NCBI RefSeq assembly: GCF_029946005.1
Contig: NZ_JAQSDR010000006.1
Location: 186,001-250,000, forward strand
Reading direction: 5' to 3'
From: Aquabacterium sp.
GTDB taxonomy: Bacteria > Pseudomonadota > Gammaproteobacteria > Burkholderiales > Burkholderiaceae_C
DNA: 64,000 bases
A program made the position numbers and the translations under genes. Shown one piece after another: positions 36,860 through 45,693 of the stretch (within the stretch, counting starts at the first letter, position 1; every line of letters begins with the position of its first letter). The notes beneath the pieces are model-generated. The model saw nothing but the letters and a program-made list of their open reading frames with translations, did no database searches and was not told where the DNA came from.

Positions 36860-38502
36860 CAGGCCGCCATCTTGAACAAGAGCGCGTGCGTGTCGACCGC
36901 CACGAGGCCAGGCGGCAGTTGCGCGCGCAGCGAGGGCGCATCGCGCAAGGCCTGGCCAACGATCTCGGACGCCAGTTGTTCGAGCTGCGCCACATTGGCC
37001 CGTGCACGCTCACGGAAACCGGCGTCGTCAAGCTGGTCGCGCAGGCCAGCATTGAGTTCTGCGAACCAGGGCAGGCTGGCCTGGTCGAGCATGCAAGGCG
37101 GGTTGTCATCGCGGCGCGGGCCGTCGCTGGGCTGGGCGGCGGCCAAGTCGGTGGCCTCGCCCCATTGGCGCAGCAAGGTCTGGATGCCGCTGTTCAATTC
37201 GCGGGCACGCATCAGCGGCGCGTGCAGCTCCATCAGCGCGGCGCGATCGGCCAGGCGGCCCTGGAAGAACAGCAGGCACAGCACCCCCCAGTAGTAGGTG
37301 TAGTCCCACAAGACCTTGGTGGGCATGACGCGGGGGCTGCCGAACAGGGCGTACTGGCCTTCGTACAGCGACAAGGTGCTTTGGTAGAAGGACTGCATCA
37401 CTTCGCCGTAGAACAGGGCTGGCATGCGCAGGGACTCACCGGCCTGATCGTGCTGGATCAGCTTGGTGATGTAGGTGTTGGAGATGGCGATGAAGTCGGA
37501 ACCCGGTGAATAGAAGGGGTCGAGGAACAGGCCGGCATCGCCCGTGATGGCCCAGCGTTCGGCCGAGAAGACCTGCTTGCAACCATGAGAAAAATCGCGG
37601 AAGAAAGCGAAGTCCATCAAGGTGTCGCGGTGGCTTTCCAGGACCTCGTGCACGCAGGGCTGGTGCTCGGCAATCCAGGCCATGGCCTTGTCAAAGGTGT
37701 TCATGCCCTCCAGCGGGTGCATGTCGGCGTCGGCCACGATGCCCACCGAGTGCGCGCCCGATGACAAAGGAATGAGCCAGAGCCAGTAGCCAGCGCCACA
37801 CAGGTGGTTGGTGGACATCCAGCGCGCGGCCGGGTCGCAGCGCTGGCGCCACTCGGGATCCTCGGCCCAGTTGTCGATCTCCAGCCGCGTGTTCAGGCGG
37901 AACCACACGGCGTTGGCATGGTGGCCATTGTCCTCGGCCAGATCGAGCTTGCGCTTGAGCAAACTGGCGCGGCCACTGGCATCGACCACCCACTTGGCAC
38001 GCAGGGCCTGGCGCTTCACGCCGCCTTCACCGTCCGGGCATTCGATCTCCACCTCGTGCCCCTGATCTTTGTCCAGCTCAATGCGCTTGACTGCGGCACC
38101 TTCCGTGACCTGAACGCCCTGCCGCGTGGCTTCGAGCGCGAGGTGGTTTTCAAAGATGCCCCGGTCGATCTGCCAGCTGGGGGTCGACAGGTAGCGGCTC
38201 GCCCCCAATTCGGTCACGCTGGACAGGTCGGCCTCGCCTTCGCTGAAAAAGAAGCGAAACCCGAATTTGCGCAGGTGCTCGCTGTCCAGGTGGTCTTTCA
38301 GGCCAAGGATTTCGGAGAAGTAATGGGCGCCGATCTCGACGCTGGATTCGCCGACCTTGTGCGCCGCCAGGGGCGCTGGGCCCAGGCGCCGTTCCAGGAC
38401 CTGGATGTCCAGGTGGGGCATGGTCTGCTTGAGCTGCAAGGCCAGTGTCAGGCCTGACAGGCCGCCGCCCATGATCAGCACGTCGTGCGAGGTGTCGGCC
38501 AT
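36859..38502 (-). CDS. Second flavin-dependent halogenase-like protein
   Basis: 547 residues. The N-terminal FAD loop is GGGLSG. K79 lies in RKFGFRF, where tryptophan halogenases have Lys79. W-x-W-x-I-P is present (YWLWLIPLSSG), as is F-x-D-P-x-x-S-P-G (GLFLDPFYSPG). The size is close to true tryptophan halogenases (about 500-540). It is longer than and divergent from the homologue at 25540. It lies between the two ketosynthase pairs. A halogenating role is inferred from motifs; a desaturating or hydroxylating flavoprotein is possible. Confidence 0.83.
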   Translation of the reverse strand: MADTSHDVLIMGGGLSGLTLALQLKQTMPHLDIQVLERRLGPAPLAAHKVGESSVEIGAHYFSEILGLKDHLDSEHLRKFGFRFFFSEGEADLSSVTELGASRYLSTPSWQIDRGIFENHLALEATRQGVQVTEGAAVKRIELDKDQGHEVEIECPDGEGGVKRQALRAKWVVDASGRASLLKRKLDLAEDNGHHANAVWFRLNTRLEIDNWAEDPEWRQRCDPAARWMSTNHLCGAGYWLWLIPLSSGAHSVGIVADADMHPLEGMNTFDKAMAWIAEHQPCVHEVLESHRDTLMDFAFFRDFSHGCKQVFSAERWAITGDAGLFLDPFYSPGSDFIAISNTYITKLIQHDQAGESLRMPALFYGEVMQSFYQSTLSLYEGQYALFGSPRVMPTKVLWDYTYYWGVLCLLFFQGRLADRAALMELHAPLMRARELNSGIQTLLRQWGEATDLAAAQPSDGPRRDDNPPCMLDQASLPWFAELNAGLRDQLDDAGFRERARANVAQLEQLASEIVGQALRDAPSLRAQLPPGLVAVDTHALLFKMAA

Positions 38503-38556
38503 CTTCGATCCTTGTGGGGTTCGGCACCGGGATGGGCACCATTCGTGGCGTGAATT

Positions 38557-39423
38557 TTAACGCCTGGCGCCTTGATTCCGCCCCGTAAGGGTCACGATCA
38601 ATGACTGAGCCGGTGACAACCTGAAACGGAGCTCGGCCGCCTGTGGCTGACCGTTCGCAGCCAGGGCCTGGGCCAAAGGCAAGCCGACCGCCATGGGACT
38701 GCGGGGCATCAAGGCCTCGATGTCGGGATCGCAGCAGCCTGGAGGGGCTTCGATCAGCCTTTGGGTGGGCCCGTCTTGCAAGCGCAGCAACAATGTCCTG
38801 GGGGCACCGCCGTCGGCAGGCACGCGCTGGACGGGCGCCAGCACCAGCGCCAGTCCCACCAGCGCGGTGCTTTGGGTGATGGGCACGAGTGGACTCGGCG
38901 CTGGCATGTCGTAGGCCACCAGCAGCACCGACGCTTGCTCGCACACCACCTGGGTCGCGGCCTCCAGCAGACCTTGGGCAAAGCTTTGTGGCCCTGCGGA
39001 AATCGCGGTGGAGGCCTGCCGGTTGCCGACACCGATGGTCCAGTAGCCCGACGCCGCGTTGTGCACCGAATGGTGAAACTTGGTGGGCGACAGATGCTCT
39101 GGCGATTCGGCCAGGGTGGCACACAGGTAGTCGGTGAGCGCCAGATCGCCATGCGCAGAGGTGAACACCGAGCGCATCTCACGCGCGTCAAGCTTGGCTT
39201 CGCGGCAGGCTTGTTCGGCCACCGCCAGGGCCAGCAGCACCGTGGCGGGCGCCCGGCGGCGCTCCGCAGCAGGAAGCAGCGTGGTCTGGGGCTTGGTGGA
39301 TGCGCTTGGGGCGGCGCCATGGGCATGGCCGTGCCAACGCGCGCGTGCATCGTCCCAACTGCCCAGGCCCTCGGCCCACAGGCCCACGCCCAGCACGGCC
39401 AGGTCCAAGCTGACGGCGCTCAT
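38557..39423 (-). CDS. Ketosynthase-like chain-length partner, pair 1 (ApeC-like)
   Basis: 288 residues of half-ketosynthase type with FHHSVHNAASGYWTI and no active-site cysteine. It is the paralogue of the protein at 33195. The ATG at 39423 overlaps the upstream ketosynthase stop as ATGA. It probably forms a heterodimer with that ketosynthase. 54 bases separate it from the halogenase-like gene downstream. Confidence 0.82.
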   Translation of the reverse strand: MSAVSLDLAVLGVGLWAEGLGSWDDARARWHGHAHGAAPSASTKPQTTLLPAAERRRAPATVLLALAVAEQACREAKLDAREMRSVFTSAHGDLALTDYLCATLAESPEHLSPTKFHHSVHNAASGYWTIGVGNRQASTAISAGPQSFAQGLLEAATQVVCEQASVLLVAYDMPAPSPLVPITQSTALVGLALVLAPVQRVPADGGAPRTLLLRLQDGPTQRLIEAPPGCCDPDIEALMPRSPMAVGLPLAQALAANGQPQAAELRFRLSPAQSLIVTLTGRNQGARR

Positions 39424-40643
39424 CGGGCAAACACCAGCGAACAATTGTTGCCACCAAAGCCGAAGGAATTGCTCATGGCGATCTGGATGGGCGCGTCCAC
39501 GGTCTGGCCTTGCAGCATGCGCCCGAAGTGCTCGCCCAGACAGGGGTCGGGCTGCTGGCCATGCAAGGTGCCCGGCACCCAGCCTTCTTTCAAGGCCAGC
39601 AAGGTCAGCACCGACTCCAGCACGCCAGCGGCGCCGAGGGCATGGCCGGTCCAGCCTTTGGTCGAACTCGCCCGTGTGCTGGTGGGGAAGACGTCGGCCA
39701 CCGCCCGCGCTTCGACCTCGTCGTTCTTGGGTGTGGCGGTGCCATGCAGGTTGATGTAGTCCACCTCAGCAGGCCCGATGGCGGCCCGCGCCAGGGCCTG
39801 CCACATGGCATCACGGGCGCCCAGCCCTTCGGGGTGCGGCGAGGACATGTGGTGCGCGTCGGATGACTCACCGTGACCGATCAATTGCAAAGGGGCGCCC
39901 TGCCCCGCCTGGGTCGATGCACGCGCCAGCAGGACGAAACCGCCAGCCTCCGCCAGGTTGATGCCATCGCGTTCAGCGTGGAAGGGGCGGCACAAGTGGC
40001 TGGACACGAGGCCCAGTGAATTGAAGCCGAACAGCACGCTGTTGCACAGGCTGTCCACGCCGCCCACCACTGCCGCGTCCACCAGCCCGCAGCGGATCAG
40101 GCGTTCGGCCTGGGCGAAGACCTTGGCGCTCGATGAACACGCGGTGGCCACCGTCATGCAAGGCCCTGTGGTACCCAACACCTGCGCCACGAAGGCCCCC
40201 AGGGCATGGGGCGAATGAACTTCGGCATGCGACAAGTCGGGCGGGAATTGGCCATCAGCGCTCAGCCGCGTGTAGGCCTCTTCACTGGCGCCGATGCTAG
40301 AGGTGCTGGTGCCCATGAGCACCGCCACGCGGCTCGGGCCATGGCGTGCGATGGCCGCGCGGGCTTCGTCCAAAAAACCGTCTTGCGTCAAGGCCAACCA
40401 GGCGAGCCGATGGTTGCGGCAATCCCAGGCAGACCAGTGGCCTGGCAAGGGCAAGTCTTCCAGGCCATTGACCCGGCCGATGAAGGTGGGCAGGGCTAAG
40501 CGGGTGAAGTCATTAGGGCGCAGCGCTGTGCGGCTGCCGCGCACCAATGCACCCAAGGCCGCCCGGCCCGGCCCGGCGCCACTGGTGGCGGTGAAGGCCA
40601 GCACCGCCAATGGCGGCATGGCTTCAGGGCGCGACTGGCTCAT
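39420..40643 (-). CDS. Beta-ketoacyl-ACP synthase, pair 1 (KAS II-like)
   Basis: 407 residues from the ATG at 40643. The catalytic cysteine is in TACSSSAKVF, and the histidines are in NLHGTATPKND and WTGHALGAAG. The SNSFGFGGNNCSLV C-terminus is typical of FabF-like enzymes. It is paralogous to the ketosynthase at 34016. The start overlaps the end of the hydrolase gene by 20 bases. Known pathways use an ApeO:ApeC complex and a separate ApeR; which copy plays which role is unclear. Confidence 0.9.
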   Translation of the reverse strand: MSQSRPEAMPPLAVLAFTATSGAGPGRAALGALVRGSRTALRPNDFTRLALPTFIGRVNGLEDLPLPGHWSAWDCRNHRLAWLALTQDGFLDEARAAIARHGPSRVAVLMGTSTSSIGASEEAYTRLSADGQFPPDLSHAEVHSPHALGAFVAQVLGTTGPCMTVATACSSSAKVFAQAERLIRCGLVDAAVVGGVDSLCNSVLFGFNSLGLVSSHLCRPFHAERDGINLAEAGGFVLLARASTQAGQGAPLQLIGHGESSDAHHMSSPHPEGLGARDAMWQALARAAIGPAEVDYINLHGTATPKNDEVEARAVADVFPTSTRASSTKGWTGHALGAAGVLESVLTLLALKEGWVPGTLHGQQPDPCLGEHFGRMLQGQTVDAPIQIAMSNSFGFGGNNCSLVFAR

Positions 40644-41382
40644 GGGAGCGTGCCTCGGTGCGTGGCAAGGGCAGCTTGTCCAGCATCTGGCGCCACAGCG
40701 CGATCCAGGCCGGCCAGTCGTGCCCACCCTCCACCGTGAACACCTTGTCCGCCGGCAGCGCTTCGGCCACGGCCTGGTGGCCCATGGCGAAGCGGTCGCT
40801 CAGGCCGTAGCCCCAGTACAAGCTTGGCGGAGCTTCAGGCACCTGGTGCCGCGCGCGCGACTTGAGCCACAACCACAAGCGCCGATCTATGTCGTCCTCG
40901 GGCAGCGATTGACCTTCAGCGGGCCACGATGGCAGGCCGCCCGCGCGCACCACGTCCGCACTGATGTTGCGCGGGCCCAGGTAGGGCGCCAAGGCCACCA
41001 CACCCGTGATGTGGCCGGGATGAGTGGCGGTGTAGACCAGCGAACCCATGCCTCCGATGGAAATGCCCGCCAGCCAGATCTGTTCGTAGCCTTGGTGGCG
41101 GGCCACCTCGATCACGTCCTGCTGCAGGCGCTCCAGGATGGTCTGGCCGGTGTAATAGGCCACATGGGCATCGACCAACTGGATGTCCACGTTCAGGTGC
41201 CGCTCGCGCACGGCCGCCACAAAGCCCTGGTCGATGAAGTCGCGCGGCGTGTCGTAGGCACCGGGCAGCATCACCAGCAAGGCTGGTGCGCGGCGGGTGC
41301 CAGCGCTGTGGGGCACGGCAAAGTCGAAGGTCGAATCCATGGGCATTTTCGAAAAGGTTAGCAGAGGCGCCATGCGCTTCAT
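40624..41382 (-). CDS. Alpha/beta hydrolase, pigment cluster
   Basis: 252 residues from the ATG at 41382, supported by GAGG 7 bases upstream. The nucleophile elbow is GISIGGMG, and VEGGHDWPAW near the C-terminus carries the probable catalytic histidine. There is no signal peptide. It may act as a thioesterase or esterase releasing or editing the polyene chain, but the substrate is not known. It starts 8 bases after the MMPL exporter stop. Confidence 0.82.
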   Translation of the reverse strand: MKRMAPLLTFSKMPMDSTFDFAVPHSAGTRRAPALLVMLPGAYDTPRDFIDQGFVAAVRERHLNVDIQLVDAHVAYYTGQTILERLQQDVIEVARHQGYEQIWLAGISIGGMGSLVYTATHPGHITGVVALAPYLGPRNISADVVRAGGLPSWPAEGQSLPEDDIDRRLWLWLKSRARHQVPEAPPSLYWGYGLSDRFAMGHQAVAEALPADKVFTVEGGHDWPAWIALWRQMLDKLPLPRTEARSHEPVAP

Positions 41383-41390
41383 TCGGCGCC

Positions 41391-43838
41391 TCAGACCTGA
41401 TCGGCGGCGGCCCCGGGGACCGCGTGGTGCAGCACCGCCGAAAGCACCAAAGCCAGGATTGCGCCCGGGCCCACGGTGGCGCCAATGGCGTGCAGCACCG
41501 GCACCTGCGACCATGCCAGCATGCCAAAGCCCGCCACGGTGGACAGGTTGGCAAACAGCATGGACGACAAGATGGATGCGCTGGGTGTGCCACGGTGGGT
41601 GCGCTGGTCGAAGAACAAAGCGTAGTTGGAGCCGATGGCCACGATCAGCAGCAAGCCCACCAGGTGGAACAGCGTCAGCGGCGGGCCGGTGGCGACCAGT
41701 CCGCCAGTGACGATGATGACCGTGCACAGCAAGGGCGTGACCACGCGCAGCAGGCGCCGGGGTGAGCGCAGCACCACGCCCAACAGGATGACGATGGCGC
41801 CCGCGCCCAGCATTGACAGGAAGAGCACTTCGCTCAGGTAGTCGGAATACAGCTTCTCGGATTCGGCCTTCAGGTCGATGAAGTGCACCTCGCCCACCTT
41901 CACCGACGACTTGAGCAGGCTGCGGATGCGGGCCGCGTCCACCGGCTGCGTTGGCTGGCCGGTCGCGGCATCGTCACTCGGTAGGCGCAAGCCCACCAGC
42001 GCGGTCCACTGACCCGACTGACGCATCAGCAGCGAGTCGACGCCCAGGGACAGCGAGGAGCCCTGCAGGTCGTCGCGGGTGAGCAGAGGCAGGGCCTTGG
42101 CCTGGGCCGCGTCGACAAAGAAGCCCTCGAACTTCTCGGTCTTGAGCGGCAGGCCTTTGGCCGCTGCCATGAAGTGAGCGCGCAAGGTCTCGGTGTCGGG
42201 CAAGGCCGCCTGGCGCTGGCGCTGCATGGCCTGGCTGGGCAGGTAGCGCGCGGGGCTGTCGGTGCCCAGCAGCATGCCGCTGTCCACCAGGGGCGCCAGG
42301 GCCGCGCTGGCCTGCTCCGCACCTTGCAGCGCGGCTTCCATCGTGGGCGCGCGGATCACGCCCAGGTAGCGCACATCGGGGGCCCCCAGGTCAGCACGCA
42401 GGCGCATGTCCAAAGCCTGGGCCTCGGCCGTGATGGGGCTGAGCGAGGTCAGCTCGCGGCTCCAGAGGCGATCGCGGTGCGTCCACAACACGGCCACGGC
42501 GGCCACGAGCAGCACGGGTACCAGCCACCGCGCTGCTGGCGCTTTGGCGGTCAGCCACGTCAGGCGCCGGTCAAGCACGGGCGTGGGCCTGATCTTGAAA
42601 CCTTCGGGGATCAGGTGGGGCAAGAGGTAGCGCGTCACCAGCGCCGCCGAGATCACGCCCACGATGGAGAACAAGCCCAGTTGCGCCAGACCCGGAAAGC
42701 CCGACGCCAGCATCGAGGCAAAGCCGATCACCGAGGTGAGCACGCCCAGGCTGATCGTGGGCCAGAAGCCCGCCACATCGCGGCCATCGTGCCGCGCGCC
42801 CGTCGTGGCTTGGGCGCCGCCCTGCACGAAGAGGTAGATCGCGTAATCAACCGCCTCGCCAATCAGCGTGATGCCGAAGCCCAGCGTGATGCCATGCACC
42901 ATCCCGAATCCCCAGGACACCGCAGCGATGCCGGCCAGCGCACCCGTGATCATTGGCAGCAGGCCCAACAGCAAGGCGCGCAGCGATCGGTACACACTCA
43001 GCAGCAGCGCAATGATGATGGCGAAGCCGATGGAGGCCAGGCGCGTGGCCTCGGACTCGATGGTCTGGCGCGAGTCGGTGGCGAACACCGCCGGGCCCGA
43101 CACCACCAGCCGCGTCTGCTTCAGGCCTTCGCGCTTTTGGGCCTCGCCAAACTGCTGGCGAATGGCGTCGATGGCGCGTTGCTGCGCGTCCAGGTCTGAA
43201 CCCTCGGCCTGGGTTTGCGCCACCAGCACGGCGCGCTTCTGATCGGGCGACACCCACACGCCATCCACCGTGGCCCGCTCGCCGCCAGAGTCCATGGCCT
43301 CGACCAGGTGCACCAGCTCGGCGGTGGGGTCGCGCGTCAACAGGGGTTGCAGCATCAGTCCCGCCGATGAGCCCAGCAAGTCCAGGCTGTCTTGCAAGGC
43401 CAGGCGCAGGCCTTCGGGCTGGAAGCGCGCTGGCGTGACATCGGGGCTCATCAGGTAGCGGTAGCGCAGCAACAACTCCTGATCGCGTTGGGCCGCGACG
43501 GGCTCGCCGTTGTTGACCGAGGCAAAGGGCGCGACTTTGTCGCCCGGCAAGGCGGGCAGTTTGCGCAAAGCTGACGCCAGGCTCTTGGACAAACGCGCCA
43601 AGCCACTGGCCGCCTCGGGGCCGCGGTCATCGGTCTCCACACCGATCAGGATCAGACGCGAGGCGGGGCCTTCTTTGAGCTGATCGATCAGCACGGCCTG
43701 TTCGGGCGTGGGCTTGCTCGGCAGGAAGGCCGAGAGGTCGGCCGAATAGCGCGCGCGGATCACCGCGGTGATCAGCAGCGCCAGCAAAACCAGCCAGACG
43801 AGCGTGGCCAGCAGCCCCCGTGAACGGCGAGCCGTCAT
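41391..43838 (-). CDS. MMPL/RND-superfamily exporter, pigment cluster
   Basis: 815 residues. An N-terminal helix (LLATLVWLVLLALLITAVI) is followed by a large periplasmic loop, a cluster of helices at about 260-420, a second loop and a second helix cluster at 650-800. This is the two-half layout of MMPL lipid exporters. The homologue in aryl polyene clusters (ApeM) is thought to move the lipid-linked pigment out of the inner membrane. It follows LolA by 2 bases. Confidence 0.92.
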   Translation of the reverse strand: MTARRSRGLLATLVWLVLLALLITAVIRARYSADLSAFLPSKPTPEQAVLIDQLKEGPASRLILIGVETDDRGPEAASGLARLSKSLASALRKLPALPGDKVAPFASVNNGEPVAAQRDQELLLRYRYLMSPDVTPARFQPEGLRLALQDSLDLLGSSAGLMLQPLLTRDPTAELVHLVEAMDSGGERATVDGVWVSPDQKRAVLVAQTQAEGSDLDAQQRAIDAIRQQFGEAQKREGLKQTRLVVSGPAVFATDSRQTIESEATRLASIGFAIIIALLLSVYRSLRALLLGLLPMITGALAGIAAVSWGFGMVHGITLGFGITLIGEAVDYAIYLFVQGGAQATTGARHDGRDVAGFWPTISLGVLTSVIGFASMLASGFPGLAQLGLFSIVGVISAALVTRYLLPHLIPEGFKIRPTPVLDRRLTWLTAKAPAARWLVPVLLVAAVAVLWTHRDRLWSRELTSLSPITAEAQALDMRLRADLGAPDVRYLGVIRAPTMEAALQGAEQASAALAPLVDSGMLLGTDSPARYLPSQAMQRQRQAALPDTETLRAHFMAAAKGLPLKTEKFEGFFVDAAQAKALPLLTRDDLQGSSLSLGVDSLLMRQSGQWTALVGLRLPSDDAATGQPTQPVDAARIRSLLKSSVKVGEVHFIDLKAESEKLYSDYLSEVLFLSMLGAGAIVILLGVVLRSPRRLLRVVTPLLCTVIIVTGGLVATGPPLTLFHLVGLLLIVAIGSNYALFFDQRTHRGTPSASILSSMLFANLSTVAGFGMLAWSQVPVLHAIGATVGPGAILALVLSAVLHHAVPGAAADQV

Positions 43839-43840
43839 GG

Positions 43841-44449
43841 TCAATTGGCGGGGGGCTGAGGCGTGACCGTCATCACCGAGCGGTCACCATTGCTTTGCAG
43901 GATCTCGATGGTGTCGACCTGCTCGCCCTGCCCGCTCAAGCGGATCTGGCTGACCATCACCGCGGCCTTGGCATTCAAGGGCTTCAAGAGCAGGCGCCAG
44001 CGTTCACGCTTGCCCTCCAGCTCAAGCTGGTAGTTGCGGTCCAGGCCCGCGCGGTCACCGGCCAATGTGGCGCGGATGCTTTCCACAAAAGCGCCCACTT
44101 CAGGGTATGACTGCAAGGGGATGCTGCGCTTGCGGCCCTTGCGCTCCAGCAGCAAGGTGTCCTTGTCCAGCACCAATGATTCGGGCGTGGGCTTGAGCGT
44201 GCGTTTTTCAAGGCGATCGGGCGCCCGGTAGCTCAACTCGCCCGAAGACTCCAGCGGCGTCTCGAGCGAGCTGAGGTACTTCAGTTCGACGAAAGTCGCG
44301 CGGCTGGATTGGGTCTGGGCCTGCAGGCGCATCAGTGTGTCGATGTTCCATTCTTCGGCCGCGTGCACCGCACCGTGGCCCAGCGCCAAGCCAAGGCCAC
44401 AGGCCAGGGCCACCAGGGCATGCCGACGGGCCAGGGCCCATCCGCGCAT
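43841..44449 (-). CDS. LolA-like outer-membrane lipoprotein carrier, pigment cluster
   Basis: 202 residues from the ATG at 44449, 4 bases after the upstream stop; this gives a compact signal peptide (MRGWALARRHALVALACGL, cleavage after VHA). ATGs at 44479 and 44491 would add residues with no obvious function. The rest is a LolA-like beta sheet with the SSGELSYRAPDRLEKRTL pattern. It probably ferries the lipidated pigment across the periplasm (ApeL-like). It is coupled to the MMPL exporter. Confidence 0.85.
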   Translation of the reverse strand: MRGWALARRHALVALACGLGLALGHGAVHAAEEWNIDTLMRLQAQTQSSRATFVELKYLSSLETPLESSGELSYRAPDRLEKRTLKPTPESLVLDKDTLLLERKGRKRSIPLQSYPEVGAFVESIRATLAGDRAGLDRNYQLELEGKRERWRLLLKPLNAKAAVMVSQIRLSGQGEQVDTIEILQSNGDRSVMTVTPQPPAN

Positions 44450-44453
44450 CGCA

Positions 44454-45335
44454 TCAAGGGCGCGGCTGTCCAAGCTCATCCCAGAAATCATAGAAATTGA
44501 ACCAGTTGTAAGGTGCCTGACGGCAGTAGTGCTCCAGCCTGCTCACGTACAGGTCGATGGTCTGCTCGACCGTCGGCGCACCGGGCTTGGAGAAGTCGGC
44601 GATGTGCTCAAAATGTATCTCATAGCGGTTGCCCCCACGGTATAGCCCCACAATCAAGATGACCGGGCGTTTGAGCATCGCCGCCAGCCTGAACGGCCCG
44701 ATCGGGAACCCCGCCGGGGTGCCCAGCAGATTGACCTGCCGACCCGACTCACCACTCAGCATGCGGTCGCAGAGCATGCCCACCATCTCGCCACGCTCCA
44801 GGGCGTGCTTGACGCGCAGCATCGAGTCGACATTGCCCAAGGGGATGATGTTGTGCTGGATCGCCGGGTTGATGGCCGCCAGGATCTGGTTCAGTTTGAC
44901 CGCGTTGTCCTCGTACATGACCATGGACACGTTCAGGTCGTCCTGGCTGTCGCTGCTGGCGCGCACCGCCTCAAAGCTGCCCAGATGAGCGCCGATCATG
45001 ATGGCGCCCCGGCCTTCGGCCAGGATGTCATGGGCCACGTCATGCCCAAACAGTTGGGTGTCGAACAGGTCGAAGCGCCCGTTGAGCAGGTAGAAGCGAT
45101 CCAGGATGGTGGACGCGAAACAGAACACATGGCGAAAGCCATCGACCCAGCCAGGCTCGCGGCCCAGCACACGGCGCAGGTAGGCGATCGAAGCGCGGCG
45201 GGCCTTGGGCACCGCCAACACGAAGTACCAGGTGATGGGGTACAGCAGCAGGCGCGCTACCGGACGCCCTAGCCGCTGAGCCACCCACACGATGAAGCGC
45301 AAGGCCAGCATGTTGCTGCGCTCGGATTGCTGCAT
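44454..45335 (-). CDS. LpxL/HtrB-like acyltransferase, pigment cluster
   Basis: 293 residues from the ATG at 45335 (MQQSERSNMLALRF); GTG codons at 45341 and 45350 are alternatives. The family HX4E appears as GAHLGSFEAVR near residue 118. An N-terminal helix (LLLYPITWYFVLAV) anchors it. It belongs to the lipid A acyltransferase superfamily, and in aryl polyene clusters it may load the polyene or a fatty acid onto the lipid anchor. It lies after the hotdog gene with a 16-base gap. Confidence 0.87.
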   Translation of the reverse strand: MQQSERSNMLALRFIVWVAQRLGRPVARLLLYPITWYFVLAVPKARRASIAYLRRVLGREPGWVDGFRHVFCFASTILDRFYLLNGRFDLFDTQLFGHDVAHDILAEGRGAIMIGAHLGSFEAVRASSDSQDDLNVSMVMYEDNAVKLNQILAAINPAIQHNIIPLGNVDSMLRVKHALERGEMVGMLCDRMLSGESGRQVNLLGTPAGFPIGPFRLAAMLKRPVILIVGLYRGGNRYEIHFEHIADFSKPGAPTVEQTIDLYVSRLEHYCRQAPYNWFNFYDFWDELGQPRP

Positions 45336-45351
45336 CCACACCGCCGCCACC

Positions 45352-45693
45352 TCAGGCCTCGCCTTCAAGAGTGGCCGCCTGGAGGGTGACCGTGGCGGTG
45401 GCCGCCACGCGGGCCGCCGCGTCAACGCCCACCCGGACTTCGATGCCATAGCGCCCCGGCGCGGTGGTCTTGTAGCTCAGGCTCAGCGATTCGCCCGGGC
45501 GCACCGGCACCAGGAACTTGGCGACCCCCACCTGCATCGACACGGGCGACAGCCCTTCCGCAGTGGCCAGGGCCTGCACCGCCTCGTCCAGCAAGACCAC
45601 ACCCGGCACGATGGGGTGCCCCGGAAAGTGACCCGCAAAAGCAGGGTGATCCGGCGCGATGCGCAAGGGCAAAAGGATGGGCAAGGCAGTCAT
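45352..45693 (-). CDS. FabZ-like beta-hydroxyacyl-ACP dehydratase (ApeI-like)
   Basis: 113 residues. FAGHFPGHPIVPGVVLLDE matches the FabA/FabZ active site, with the histidine in HFP and the acidic residue in LLDE. It forms conjugated double bonds during chain growth together with the ApeP-like enzyme at 32722. It overlaps the AMP-ligase stop as ATGA. Confidence 0.88.
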   Translation of the reverse strand: MTALPILLPLRIAPDHPAFAGHFPGHPIVPGVVLLDEAVQALATAEGLSPVSMQVGVAKFLVPVRPGESLSLSYKTTAPGRYGIEVRVGVDAAARVAATATVTLQAATLEGEA

